Source of the DNA: Chalciporus piperatus
Lineage: Eukaryota; Basidiomycota; Agaricomycetes; Boletales; Boletaceae
Reading direction: 5' to 3'
NCBI GenBank assembly: GCA_038093975.1
Contig: JBBPTG010000059.1
Coordinates: 62,001 to 126,000, forward strand
DNA: 64,000 nt
Shown here: positions 34,127-48,900 of the stretch, piece after piece
Layout: every line of letters starts with the position of its first letter
Position numbering within the stretch: position 1 is the first letter of the stretch
Translations under genes and position numbers: made by a program
The notes under the pieces: generated by a model
What the model saw: only the letters and a program-made list of their open reading frames with translations
Database searches by the model: none
What the model was told of the DNA's origin: nothing

Positions 34127-36015
34127 TCATGATACAACGGCAGAAAGCTCCAGAATATCCCGTGTGGCCGATCGCGTGGGTGCGGGTACAGCGACGCCAG
34201 CGTTGTTGGAACCAGATGGATGAATATGAGCCCGCCGCGAAGATTGTTCAGCGGGAGTGTCTCGTCGTGCAACAGCTGCGGTCGTTCTGGCCTGTCGACG
34301 AGGCAACAGCCCACAGCATCCTATTTCGCTAACCTCAGGCTCTACGTCCGCTGTGGGTGTATCCGTCGAACCCTCGGAACCGGAGGAGGATTCGGCGATG
34401 CTCGTAAAGACTTCAGGGAAACTTTGCGTCGTTTGAGAAGGTGAGCTTTGACTACTGGCAGTATCCACTGTTTCCCTCGAGGCGACGTATGTTCGCTAAT
34501 CGAAGAGGGTTTGAATGTTCGTGATCGTAGTAGTACATAAATGACTGGCTTACTGGCGGGGCATATCCTGGATATATTGCGTGCACGCGATAGAATACGA
34601 GCTGGGGTATTCGCTTCCACCACTGCCATGATAAGACTGGACTCTGTACGCGGGGAGGGTCATGGGGTGGGTTTGGTCCTGAACGCTCTTGCAGGGGGAG
34701 GGGACGATGTGGTGCCGAAATCTAATGGTTGCCAATGATGGGTTAAACTTCCGGACAAGATATGTGGAGAGTCCCCAAACTTCTCAGGAAATCAAGGTCA
34801 GGGGTATTCGACGGACCATCGGATGAGACCACCGCCGACATCTGTATGTGCGATGTGTCAAAAATGGTAGAAACAGTGGGCGGAAGAACGCACGTCTAAG
34901 AGGGGATGAAGGGTCTACAGTGCTCTGGTGAGTTCATGAAACTAAACACCAAGGGAGAGTAGTGGCACCTTTCGATCGCCATCATCCCACCAGGGAACAC
35001 GCCAGATCAACAACTGTTCCCGGCCAGCTGCGAAATATTCTCCGGAGGGCGAGAACCTGAGCACCGACATGAGATCCTGCGAAGGCGACGTCCACCAGAG
35101 AGGTTCTCCAACAGGGTTGCCCGATTCCACATCCCAAAGCCGAGCAGTTCCATCGTACCCCCCGCTCGCAAGTCTCTTGCCATCAGGTAAGAGAGAAAAG
35201 ATACTTAGTCTGCGGCCGTGAGCTTTCCATGGGGTGCCAATGCTCTCGACAGTGTGAGCATCGAAACAATGAATTTCACCATCCTGACGGCAACAAAATA
35301 GCCGAGCGCCGTCGGGTAACCAGACGATGTCCCGGATCTCTGTCGCGTAGTCCGAGTCGAGACGGAAGATGCTCTCGCCACTTTCCAAATCGAAAACAGC
35401 AAGTTTGTTCGTGTGTAGGAAGGCTGCTGCGAATTTCATCCCATCCGGAGAGAAGCTACCTGCCACGGCCCCGGTGTATCGGTGCGATTTCGCAGATGGC
35501 GCGTCCCTCAGGCTGGCGTCGACAAGTTGGACTCGGATGTAACTCTTGACTCGCATCATGTCTACCATGTCCCAGAAGACAATCCATCCCGAGTGACAAC
35601 TTGCCAGGAGCTGTTCGTTTTGGGAGAAGTAAATGCGGTCGGCGGGGCCGTGAATATGCTCGTTTAACCACGGTCCGTCTACAGGTTCTTGAGTATCTGC
35701 CTTCCATACCTTTAGCTGTTGCAGGTAGGGGCAGCACGATACGATCCGCCCATCTTGTGTGGTCACGATGTCCCGGATAAGACTCTTGTGGTCCATGGAA
35801 GAACCCACTTGCATGCCGTTCGTCAAATCCCATATTCGCGCGATGAAGTCGGACGAGCCAGTGATGATTCGTTCACCAGGAAGCCATGCCACACAATCTA
35901 TAGATGTTCGCGGTTCAACTTGAAGATGGGGTTCTATGGTGAAGGTTGGTTTGGTGATACCTCCTGCTGACTCGGATTGTTCCTGCGAGGCCGCCGTAGT
36001 CATGTTTCTATACAC
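34127..36015 (-). CDS. WD40-repeat protein (module B)
   Basis: The first exon, 36015 to about 34960, is fully open (357 codons before a read-through stop). It holds successive beta-propeller blades: ERIITGSSDFIARIWDL, GRIVSCCPYLQQLKVW, LLASCHSGWIVFWDM, GMKFAAAFLHTNKLAVFDL, DIVWLPDGARLFCC, GKRLASGGYDGTARLWDV and SPSGEYFAAGREQLLIWRV. Small 3' exons can be followed through SAVVSSDGPSNTPD-like and MAVVEANTPARILSRARNISRIC to the final tail SEIGCCGLLPRRQARTT..ILELSAVVS ending at 34127, as in modules A and C. It has no NACHT or kinase domain, so it is a stand-alone propeller, likely a protein-binding scaffold. It is convergent with the F-box pseudogene. Exon joins after 34960 are approximate. Confidence 0.8.
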
Positions 36016-36215
36016 AGGTAGAATGAATCAGAGTAAAAGATACGAACGACACTGAAAAAAAACCTTCAAGAGGAACAAGCGAGCAGGAGTGCGGCCTGGG
36101 AAGTTGGAATGGTTCGCTCGCTGCGGTCCCCCTTGCTTTGTGGGCGTCAGTGGGTCCACTCCTCACTCACAGTGAAAAACGCTGCCAAATACATACACGC
36201 TGTGTCCTAGACTGA

Positions 36216-36554
36216 TTTATGAGCGAGTATTATAATCCTTGGTTGTCTGCATCCTGTGGAGAGCAGGCCGTCCGGCCGCCGGTCCGCATAGTCCCCGTGT
36301 ACCGAGTCACTGAATGAATATCTAGTATGTGACTATCTTTGCATCCTCGACCACTCTCAGGGTGAACGATCGTCTTGATGGGCCATGGCCGGCGAGAAGA
36401 AGCTAAGAATAACCTCCGTTGGTTGTCCGTTGGTGTCGATCTGTGAGCATAAATAACGATTAGGTTCGAGATGAGCGATAAGATTGTGTACTCGAGTCAT
36501 TTCAACTTACTTCCAAGTTGTTGTCCTCCCATTCACTTTGAACGACACACGACA
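36216..36554. other. Intergenic between module B and the SPE3-LYS9 gene
   Basis: Holds the start region of the fusion gene; no distinct motif beyond AT-rich patches was recognised. Confidence 0.4.
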
Positions 36555-39226
<2,672 letters not shown>

Positions 39227-39446
39227 AACTTGGGGGTGCGAAGTACCCAGGAAAAGGCAGTAGAGAAATAGAGTTTCATTGTGTGTAGCATTTCGGGCGA
39301 ATCTAAACCAAGTTCAAGTTGTACGTACGACGACGACCTGACGACGAGTCAGGTCCCGCGATCTTTGACTTTCCGGTCTCAGGTTATTGTTTCGGATATG
39401 CCAACTCTGGTCAGCTTGATCTCTCTGTTGTCTCTCGACCTCGTCG

Positions 39447-41315
39447 ATGATGCAGATGGCGCAACATCGACGTTCTCCAGATGATCTGTTCACAGAAACC
39501 TCCCGAGTCCAAGGCGAAACAGAGAACATCCTCAAACACCTACTACCCCTCGACCCAGAATCACCCTCACTCCAACAAACCCAGCATTTCGGTTTCCTCC
39601 GCCGAAACCTCGATCAAGGTTTTCCACCGCGATATACCTCCCAAGATGCCAGTCAACCGTGGTTGTTGTATTGGACGTTGCAGAGTTTCAGCGTGTTGGG
39701 CGTTGATGTAGGTCCGTACAAACAAAAGTGAGTGAGACGGGGTCGATCGCGTTGACTGACTGAGTACTGAGCCGTTCGTAGAGCTATCGATAAGATAATG
39801 GCATGGCAGCATCCAGAGGGTGGGTTTGGAGGTGGACCTGGACAAGCTGCTCATTTGTTGCCGACGTATGCTTCCGTTTGTTCGCTCGCTATCGTTGGAA
39901 GATCAGGGCCGGGAGGGGGTTGGGATCAGATCGACAGGTGCGTTCGATCTGTTTGACGCGCTCTCTTCTCTGTTTTGCTGACTGGGAGCCAAGGGAGAAA
40001 CTATACAAGTTCTTCATCTCTCTCAAACAACCAGACGGTTCATTTCTCGTAACACATCACGCCGAAGTAGACGTTCGGTAAGCCTTTCCCCCCACTCGCC
40101 TCCCCCGTTCCCCTCGCCCTTCTCACATCCATCTCAGGGGAACCTACTGCCTCCTCGTCGTGGCATATCTGCTAGACCTCTTGACACCCGAACTCTTGGA
40201 AGGCATTCCAGCATTCATCGCATCGTGTCAGACCTACGAAGGCGGTTTCTCCTCCGCTTCTCAGCCTTACTACATTCCCTCATCGGATGGTTCGTCCCCG
40301 CCTCACCTCCTCGACGATATCCGACCTCCGCTCGGTGAAGCCCACGGAGGCTATACCTTTTGCGCACTCGCTTCTTGGATCATGTTACAACCCTACCTCG
40401 ACCTTGATCAGGCGCAAGACGAGAATCCCGCGCAACCGAATCAAACTCGGAAACCGGCGATCGATTACAAGACGTTGTTGAGGTGGCTCGTACTGATGCA
40501 AGGATCGGAGATTGAGTTGGGAGGGTTCAGAGGACGGACGAATAAACTTGTGGATGGATGTTATTCGTGGTGGGTCGGGGGCTGTTTTGCTCTCCTGGAA
40601 TCCCAGGGGATCGGTGGTATGCATGGACGTGGACATGTACACGATGAGGTGCATGATCCGGCTGCGCAGGAAGACGTGGAGTGGCACGACGTGGATGGTG
40701 AGTCCAGCGTCAGCAGTAGATTGCGGGTGTTCATCTGATCTCGTTTCGGCAGAGTCGTTGTGGAACAAGTCTGCGTTGCAGGGGTATATCTTATGCGCTG
40801 CACAACACACAACTGGCGGTTTTCGTGACAAGCCACCAATGTGCGTTCCATGACCTTCGATAGAGGACCCATCGAGCTGATGCGGAACGCAGGAGCCCAG
40901 ATGCTTACCACACGTTGTATTGTCTCGCTGGGCTCTCTGCTGCTCAACATACCGTCCGTCCTCTACCAGAGAGGCGAGCCCAAGTGGGCGCTGAATGGCA
41001 GGATACCTCGGGTGAGAACGTCTTCTCTTTCGCTGTCGATATGGATGCTGAACCTGAACGTTCATGAGATTCACCGAATCAACGACTTCGCAGATCTTCA
41101 TTCGCAGAGGCTCTTTCCTGGACTGAAGAGGAAGGCGCATCGCACGTTCTCGGAGTTAAAAAAAATTGGGTGGTACGTCAGGCCTCCCAGTCATCTGCAT
41201 CTGGGTGCTCAACGCAAAACATGTTCTACAGAACGCTACGCATCCGATATTCAACTTGACCATCACGCATACGGAAAGGATCATGTCGCATTTCTACAAG
41301 AAGACGAAGGCGTAA
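39447..41315 (+). CDS. RAM1: Protein farnesyltransferase beta subunit
   Basis: Start at 39447 (MMQMAQHRRSPDDLF), stop at 41313-41315. The protein has QPWLLYWTLQSFSVLGV (Trp of the farnesyl site), IMAWQHPEGGFGGGPGQAAHLLPTYASV, SLKQPDGSFLVT, EVDVRGTYCLL, CQTYEGGFS, EAHGGYTFCALA, GFRGRTNKLVDGCYSWWVGG (zinc ligands Asp and Cys) and PDAYHTLYCLAGLSAAQH (zinc ligand His). The last exon encodes NATHPIFNLTITH..MSHFYKKTKA. The GGF/GGY repeats of the prenyltransferase alpha-alpha barrel are all present. With an alpha subunit it farnesylates CaaX proteins such as Ras and mating pheromones. The motifs favour farnesyltransferase over geranylgeranyltransferase I. It lies in the inverted-repeat spacer next to the CaaX-bearing F-box gene. 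Upstream in-frame start choices remain open. Confidence 0.9.
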
Positions 41316-42007
41316 ATGAAGTGGTGACATCGTATGTTAAGACACATGGACGGACATCAGGAAGCGATACTGTTTCTCGTTGTACTATCTTTCTATTCAA
41401 TCGAAATAAACACCAACAGGGAGAGTGGAAAGGAAACGTACAGTTCACGTGAAATCACCATAAACCGCGGAGAGTTTACGGTCGGGAAATGGAACGGGGA
41501 GGTCTCGTTCGACTTCTGAGCGCGACATTGTACGTGTACGTATGTGCAAGTGAGAGTAGGACATTGTTTGGCTCCAAGTCAAACACTTGCCAGTTTACGC
41601 AGGTTTACGCGTACGCTTCAAGTTGCCGACCAATGGGGACGAGCAAGTCACCGGGCTTAACCGTGCACACCGTGACTTACCGATCGTGGGCACTGGATTC
41701 AACTCTTTGGTCGAAATGGTTACATTCTCGTCCCCCATGGCATCAAGACGATCGATCACCAGAGTGCGCGAGGATGCAAAGATTACTCGCTCATAAATCA
41801 GTCTCTAGGACACTGTCACTGTGTCATCACGTTATTGTAAAAATGTAAAAACAGCGTGTATGTATTTGGCAGCGTTTTGTGACAGTGGACCCACTGACGC
41901 CCACAACGCAAGGGACCGCAAAGAGCGACCCATTCCAACTCAGACTGCTGCTCGTTGAAGGTTTTTTTCAGTGTCGTTCGTATATTGTACTCTGACTCAT
42001 TCTACCT
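41316..42007. other. Intergenic; inner end of inverted-repeat arm 2
   Basis: Nothing coding is recognised. From about 41850 the sequence is the reverse complement of the WD40 upstream flank of module B (ACAGCGTGTATGTATTTGG). Confidence 0.5.
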
Positions 42008-43886
42008 TTGCATAGGCACATGACTATGCCGGCCTCGCAGGAACAATCCGAGTCAGCAGGGGGAATCACCAAACCAACGTTCACCTTAGAACCCCATCTT
42101 CAAGTTCAAGAACATCAAGTATATATACGATGTGTAGCATGGCTTCCTGGTGATCGGATCGTCACTGGCTTGTCCGACCACACCGCACGAATATGGGATT
42201 TGAAGAACGGCATGCAAGTGGGTTCTTCCATGGACCACAAGAGTCATATCGAGGACATCGTGACCACACAAGATGGGCGGATCGTATCGTGCTGCTCCTA
42301 CCTGCAACATCTAAAGGTATGGAAGGCAGATACTCAAGAACCTGTAGACGGACCGTGGTTAAACGAGCATATTCACGGCCCCGCCGACCGCATTTACTTC
42401 TCCCAAAACGAACAGCTCCTGGCAAGTTGTCACTCGGGATGGATTGTCTTCTGGGACATGGTAGAGACAATGCGAGTCAGGAATCACATCCAAGTCGACA
42501 CCAGTTCCATGGGGTATGTCGCAGCAGGTCGCTTCTCCCCGGATGGGATGAGATTCGCCGTAGCCTTCACTCACAGGGGAGAAATTGCTGTTTTCGATGT
42601 GGAAAGCGGCGAGGGCATCTTCAGTCGAGTCAGCGACCGCGAGACAATCACTCGGGACATCGTCTGGTCACCCGATGGCGCTAGGCTATTTTGTGGCTGC
42701 AATGATGGTAACATTCATTGTTTCGATGCTCACACTGTCGAGAGCATTGGCACGTCATGGAAAGCTCACAACCTAAAAATAAAAGCCTTGTCTTTATCAC
42801 CTGATGGCAAGAGGCTTACGAGCGCGGCGCGTGGTCGAACTGCGCATCTTCAAGTTTGGGATCTGGAATCGGGCAACCCTGTTGGACCGCTCCTGGACAT
42901 GTCGTCTCGTGGAGGCGACTATATGGATGTGGTCGTGTTCTCGCCCTCCGGAGAATATCTCGCATCTGGCTGGGAACAGTTGTTGATCTGGCGTGTCCCC
43001 TGGTGGGATGATGTCACTGGAAAGGTGCTACTACTCTCCCTTGATGTTTAGTTTGATAAACTCACCAGAGCACTGTAGACCCTTCATCCCCTCTTAGACG
43101 TGCGTTCTTCCGCACGCTGTTTCTACCATGTTTTGACATGTTGCACATACAGATGTCGGCGGTGGTCTCATCCGATGGTCCGTCGAATACCCCTGATCTG
43201 GATTTCCTGGATGTGAGTTTGGATACTCGACACCTATCTTGTCCTGAAGTTTAACCCATTGTTGACAATAATTAGATTTCAGCACCACTGCCACGTCGTC
43301 CCCTCCCCCTGCAAGAGCGTTCAGGACCAAACCCACCCCATGACCCTCCCCGCGTGCAGAGTTCAGTCTCGTCATGGCGGTGGTGGAAGCGAATACCCCG
43401 GCTCGTCTTTCATCGCGTGCACCCAATATATCCAGGATATGCCCCGCCAGTAAGCCAGTCGTTTATGTACTACTACGATCACGAACACTCAAAATGTTCA
43501 TCGATTAGCGAACATACGTCGCCTCGAGGGAAACAGTGCATACTGCCAGCAGTCCAAGCTCACCTTCTCAAACGACGGACTCGGAAGTGGCCCCTGAAGT
43601 CTTGGCGAGCGTCGCCGAATCCTCCTCCGGTTCCGAGGGTTCGACGGATACACCCACAGCGGACATAGAGCCCGAGGTTAACGAAATAGGATGCTGTGGG
43701 CTGTTGCCTCGTCGACGGCCCAGAACGACCGCGACTGGTGCAGCACGAGACGCTCCTCAGGCTGTTGGACGGTCCCCACGGCCTGCTCATGTTCATCCAT
43801 CTGACTCCAACAATGCTGGCGTCGCTGTACCTGCATCCACGCGATCGGCCACGCAAGATATTCTGGAGCTTTCTGCCGTTGTGTGA
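42008..43886 (+). CDS. WD40-repeat protein (module C)
   Basis: The first exon starts at 42008 (MHRHMTMPASQEQSESAGG; an inner Met at 42020 is also possible). It has at least six propeller blades: DRIVTGLSDHTARIWDL, GRIVSCCSYLQHLKVW, LLASCHSGWIVFWDM, GMRFAVAFTHRGEIAVFDV, DIVWSPDGARLFCG, GKRLTSAARGRTAHLQVWDL, SPSGEYLASGWEQLLIWRV. The exon either ends in a stop at 43051 or splices near 43025. The spliced form would take in SAVVSSDGPSNTPDLDFLD (43153-43212), the MAVVEANTPARLSSRAPNIS exon and a last exon ending at 43886 (NEIGCCGLLPRRRPRTT..ILELSAVV). Conservation of these 3' segments in three modules supports the longer form. It is convergent with the intact F-box gene; a shared role is inference. 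Confidence 0.8.
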
Positions 43887-44042
43887 TCAACGGATCATTT
43901 TGCGTTCGGGCTGTGTTAATACCTGACCGTTTACCGACACACATGTCATGCTAATCAGATGTACGTAGTAGTAGGCCAAAGAAAAACCAAACAAGCGAAT
44001 CCCTCCAATGAAAAAGTGATCGACGCGCCATAAGTGGGGCCC

Positions 44043-45817
44043 TCATACGATAATACACGAGTCCTTCGTCTTGGCATCCGCCTTATCCATCAAAAGACGC
44101 GTCCGAACCCGAAGATCCTCGACCTCCTCTTGCAACGCTCTCGACCTATCCTGCTCCTCCCGTCTGAGCTCTATCAACGCCGGAAGCAGCTTCTCGATAG
44201 TCTGCCATGCCACGCCACGATCACTAAGCTCGCGTCGTAGATCGGTAGACAAGACTCGAGCGCCGTCGACATCGGACTCCGACCAGGTGATGCCGACCTC
44301 GAGTTTGCATCCGGGTGGGCATACCCGGCTTAGGAACGTAGCCACTGTCCCTGTGTCGCGAGCTTGAGAGGTTCCAACGGCGAGTACCTCAAGCGAGGTA
44401 AAGCAGTCCACTGGGGAATGAATGGATGGGATTTCAACTTTCGACGCGTTCATGTAAAGCCCTAGCCTGCGTAAACGAGGACAATGCCTCGCGAATGGTT
44501 GTACAGCCCGAAGATCAAGGGCGAACACATCCTCGCCAAGGAAAAGAGGCTCTGCGTTCAGCATCAGACTTTCCAAAGTAGGACAACGAGTGGCAAGGTC
44601 TTCGATGTCGTCGAGAGTGATTTTGAGCGGATATTTGTGTACGAGTTCGAAGGAGGTGAGTTTTGCAAACGTCAGGATGGGTTGGATGGTTTCGTAAGAA
44701 AGCTGCTTCTCTGGCTCGAGGATGGAGATGGATGTTCGGTTGTAGAGCTGGATGAAGAGTTTCGACAGGAGTTGACATGTTTGGGACAATGTAAGGAGGA
44801 AAGTGTGGATTTCCGACGGGGAGTGGTCGGCGTAAGCATTCACATACAGACTTGTGATATGGATTGGCGCAAAGTCCGAACGAAAGAAAGAGTCCAGGTG
44901 GTCGATCCTGGCAGATAAATTGAGGTCATGAAGAGTTGGGAATGCGCCTTCCTGGAGCACGGGACAAAAGGTATCGACGTTGGCTTGTCGCCCGTATCCA
45001 AGCTTGGGATCTTGGCTAAAGTCGACGACACCCAAATTTTTGGCCCGAGAGAGTGCCTCAATGGCGCCCGATGTGAAGTGGAATTCCGGTAGCACGATCT
45101 TCTTGAGTTCCGGTAGGTTGTGTACGAGAATGTGGATATCATCCTCGATGGGGTTTCCCGGATGTTGAATGAAAAGTTTGATGGTTTGAAGGTGTGGTGA
45201 ACGAGCACATAAATCGGTATAGAAGTGTCGTCGATGAACTTCTTCAGCGCATGGTGCGGTGACAGTTAGGTGTTTGACACGTTGATGAAGGAAGAGTTTA
45301 CAGCGTTCCATTTGATCACTGTAAACGAATAACCATTCCAAAGTGTGCATGTTTGGAAGTATCTCTAACGAAGTCCGCGTTCTGGCAACTTCGTCCAGCA
45401 GGGGAATGATGTCCTGGTCGTAACATTCTGGTCGAAAGCGCAGGGAGCGAACACGATTTGCGTATTTCTCGAACCTATACCAGTCACTTGCTTCTGGCAG
45501 TGTTTCAAAGGTCTAAAGCGGACTTGGTAAGTCGAGTGGGCAGAAGCGGCAACGCGAGGACAACGCACATATTCGGCACTGTCGTCCTGGATCGGTTTCA
45601 GCAGGCTGAACAGGTCGATGAGGTTGTCGATGTCTTTCCAAACGACGTCGAGTGCTATCTCGGACCATTGTTTGCAAACGCAAGCGTTTATAACATTGAT
45701 TTTCCTCTCCAAGAAATTGAAAATGATATCGAGAAGTTCGGGGATGAATAGGACGCGGTGAGCTGTCAATGGTGGTGTGGCATTCGATGTCGTTGTCTGA
45801 GATATGGTTGGACGCAT
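44043..45817 (-). CDS. F-box/leucine-rich-repeat protein with C-terminal CaaX box (module C)
   Basis: Two exons, 45569-45817 and 44043-45512, with a 56-bp intron give 572 aa. Residues about 20-62 are an F-box: HRVLFIPELLDIIFNFLERK and NACVCKQWSEIALDVVWKD. The intron join EYTFETLPEASDWYRFEKY keeps frame. The middle has irregular leucine-rich repeats (HLTVTAPC, LQTIKLFIQH, LPELKKIVLPEFHF, CPTLESLMLNAEP, CPRLRRLGLYM). The C-terminus is a predicted coiled coil (LLPALIELRREEQDRSRALQ) followed by DSCIIV and the stop. CIIV fits the CaaX prenylation consensus. F-box proteins recruit substrates to SCF ubiquitin ligases. Among animal F-box/LRR proteins, FBXL2 and FBXL20 also end in CaaX boxes and are membrane-tethered by prenylation. 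This one may likewise be membrane-anchored; that is inference. Confidence 0.85.
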
Positions 45818-45945
45818 TGAACTACTGGGATCGGATCTGATGGGATATTAGTTGAAGGAGTCTGATGATTGCCACGGACAGTGCTAGCGTTGACCTGCGT
45901 TGACGTTGAGCGCCTTCTACGCGGTTCAAACTTGGGTGTTCGTTG

Positions 45946-48900
45946 GCAAGCCTATGATCAACAAGGTAACACCCGTGGGATTTCAACCTATTTCGACCAT
46001 TTCACCAAACCGAGCAGAAACATCAACATGTATGAGAGGAGAGCAAGATGGGTCGGGATCAGTGGATCGGAAGAGAGGAAGCAGACCCGTTTGAAACAGT
46101 TTGCATAGATAGGGGACCCAGGCTCTTCTTAGGCTACGACGTCACATCAGCGAACGAACCTGGACCAAGACTCGACAAACTTCCCAACACCTACAAAACC
46201 ACTAGAAGCGCCTCGGCAACGCTCCTGGCATTGCAGAAGAGCTCATGAACTTGGAGACAAGCAAACCCTGACAGGTCAATTCATTCCGAAGTGCATCTGA
46301 ATCCAAGGTCGATGCACAGTGCACTGCGAAGAGTTATCCTCGGCCAGCTCCCTCCCTACTAGTATCTGATTATCATGCCTATTACCACCTCATTCTTCAT
46401 CGCACTGGCATGGGTCGGTTTAGCCGCTGCTGCGGTCAACAGAAACGTTCATTCTTTAGGCCGAATTTGTTGGATTAGATGGACGCTCCGGACAATGTCC
46501 CTCGAGCAATCTCAGATCCTGCGAACACCCCTGTCCCTGGCGGGGGAATGGTTGCCGGGGATAGGGACATTGTTTCGGGGCCTCCGTTGTGCCAGGGGCC
46601 GCTTGGGGTAGTCTTCCAAGGTCCCCCGTTAGAAGCAGCTCAGGCTTCACCGAGGTCTCAGTTGCGGTCTGCAGTCATGCTTGTTCTACTCATAGGCTTG
46701 GGATGGGAGCTAATCCTCGATCATCTGAGACAGTAACATTCCTGGTGCCGAATGCTGATGGTTCGAGTTCTGGTCAAGTGATTTCCGATTGATCTTTAAC
46801 CATGGTAGGACATGCGACGGTACCAAAGGTGGGATATAAGTCCGAAGTTAATGTGCGTTGTGTGCGCAAACTGACGGTTCCACGATCCCGTGTTCCCACC
46901 CGCCAAGGTAAGCAGTACGAGATCTCCACTCGGGATAACCCGCTAACCCGTCTGACTCTTGCGCACTCCGTGTGCCAAACATCACCTTGTTCCCAGCACC
47001 GTTCAAAGCTGTGAGTCAGTACACACCTTCGAGGGAAGGCTGACAACGTTTGACAGCCCCGTGATGGACAAGTTAGGTAAAACCTTCGTCATTAATCATA
47101 CCGTCTCTGATGCAGACGCGCCGAGACGAAGCACCTGTATGTCGATCGTGGTGGAGGTGCCAGTGGAGTGGAACGACTGTCTTCGCCCGCCCCTTCAGTT
47201 TGTCTAGAGAAGCCGGAATGTCGACGATGGTATTCCACTTACAGGGACCGGCGATGTCAATGATGACCTGACGCAAGATGGAGCGAAAGACCTCGACGTC
47301 GCACAGCGAGTGGCCACACAGAAGAAAACGACGATCATTGACGTAGGTTGAACCGTCCTCAACAATACGCTGATAGAAAGACGAATATATCTACACTGAT
47401 CTTTCGACGAGATCACACATATCCAATATCATGACCCGCCATAACTGACGATGTCATGTAGCATGGGTACACGAGGTCTGAAAGGCCAACGAGTCTGGCA
47501 AACGTACATGCAAAGCCGCGTCAGTACTTAGGTTATCAATTAGTAAGTTTGATATACTTCACTTTCAGAAGTTTCATCGCCGAAGGTCTCTACGACGAGT
47601 AAGTATAGCCAGACTTTCACATTGCTTGGGCGTAGCTCTGTGAGTTCCCATGTTATAGTATCCTTGCTGACGATACAGTAACCCCGTTGCACGACTTGGC
47701 CTATCTGCCACGGCTCCGGGCAAGCCATGTCATTGCGCAGTCAGGATTAAGATTGAACGTGTGAATCGAAGCCTTCGCACTCACTTATCATGGCGATGAG
47801 CCTTCCTTTCCTCAGAGTCTTTCGACTTGCTTCCTCGCAGGATAGCGGCGTCGGCTTCGGCTTCCCGGATGCTAGGAGCTCTGCGAAGGTAACAAGACGT
47901 GAGCGTGCGACGGGGGACGGCGGGTTGCAACACGACGACAGCAGAAGTGTTGGAGATGCCGTTGAACATCTAACGCTGGCACTGGCACTGGCATCCGATA
48001 TACTGTATAACTTTTTCCACTAGCTTTCGAACGGCGATTTGCAGAGACTTTGGGATATTCGTCGACGTCATCGTTTCGGTTACGCCATTCGAAGAACAGC
48101 TTGACAGGTTAATGAAGAAAAATAATGAATGTTGCGAGTACTAGATCAAGGATAGACGAGATTAATGGCTTAACTTCTGTTAGCGAGGGGTTGAGGTGGA
48201 GCATCCGCCAATATTGTTCCTCAACTTCACTTCATACTGTGATTCACTGGCATAGGGTTGAAGCTCTTGTTTCTACTGTCGGTGTTGTCTAGACAATTTG
48301 GCTGTCAAATGAAAACCTGAGATGTCGTTCAAAGAGGCTATAGCGAGCGACAATAATTATATCAATGCCGATTGGCGTCACAAAACGTCCGTTCGACCCG
48401 AGCTCGCATTCAAATTTCAATCCGTGTTTGCGGAGCGTACTTCCACGTGAACAGTGGAAGCAAGGTTGGCAGTATGCCGGCTGGCTGCCCTTTGTTGAGT
48501 TGGAAAGACGTCGTAGGCATCCTCAACGCAGAAGAATGTCTGCCTAGTGTCGATCATACTGCCAGACACCGTGAGTTGGTAATACCATGCGAATGCACGC
48601 CTCCGAATTCTGAGGGCTGCACAAACGTCGAAATGCATGCGCCCCCATTGACAACTTGAGAACCAATGACAGAACTCAAAAAACACGTCGAAAATAGACC
48701 GTGCAGCAGATGGTCGACTCAGCGGTATATCTGTGGTAGACAAATATGGACCAGCCTCGTTGTCTCATATCCGCATGAGACCACATGTTGCTTGCCGGTT
48801 TCTGCCACTACCATCTGTTGGTCTGACATACCTCACGCCTTGGTGCCTGAGTAGCTCCACCCGTTCCTACCTCAAGGCCTCATCCATATCAAGCCTAGAC

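Larger units (their letters stand above)
30380..36215 (+). repeat. Inverted-repeat arm 1 (module B: F-box + WD40 pair)
   Basis: This segment matches 41850-45945 in reverse orientation, gene for gene and in the flanks: F-box upstream leader, F-box gene, intervening 3' ends, WD40 gene and the WD40 upstream flank ending at AAATACATACACGCTGT. It is longer than arm 2 mainly because of the 1.62-kb insertion at 32130-33751. Boundaries are judged by eye. Confidence 0.85.
41850..45945 (-). repeat. Inverted-repeat arm 2 (module C: WD40 + F-box pair)
   Basis: Opposite-orientation counterpart of 30380-36215. Both genes are intact here. The match continues about 120 bp upstream of the F-box start (GAACCGCGTAGAAGGCGCTC near 45915) and then stops. 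Confidence 0.85.
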
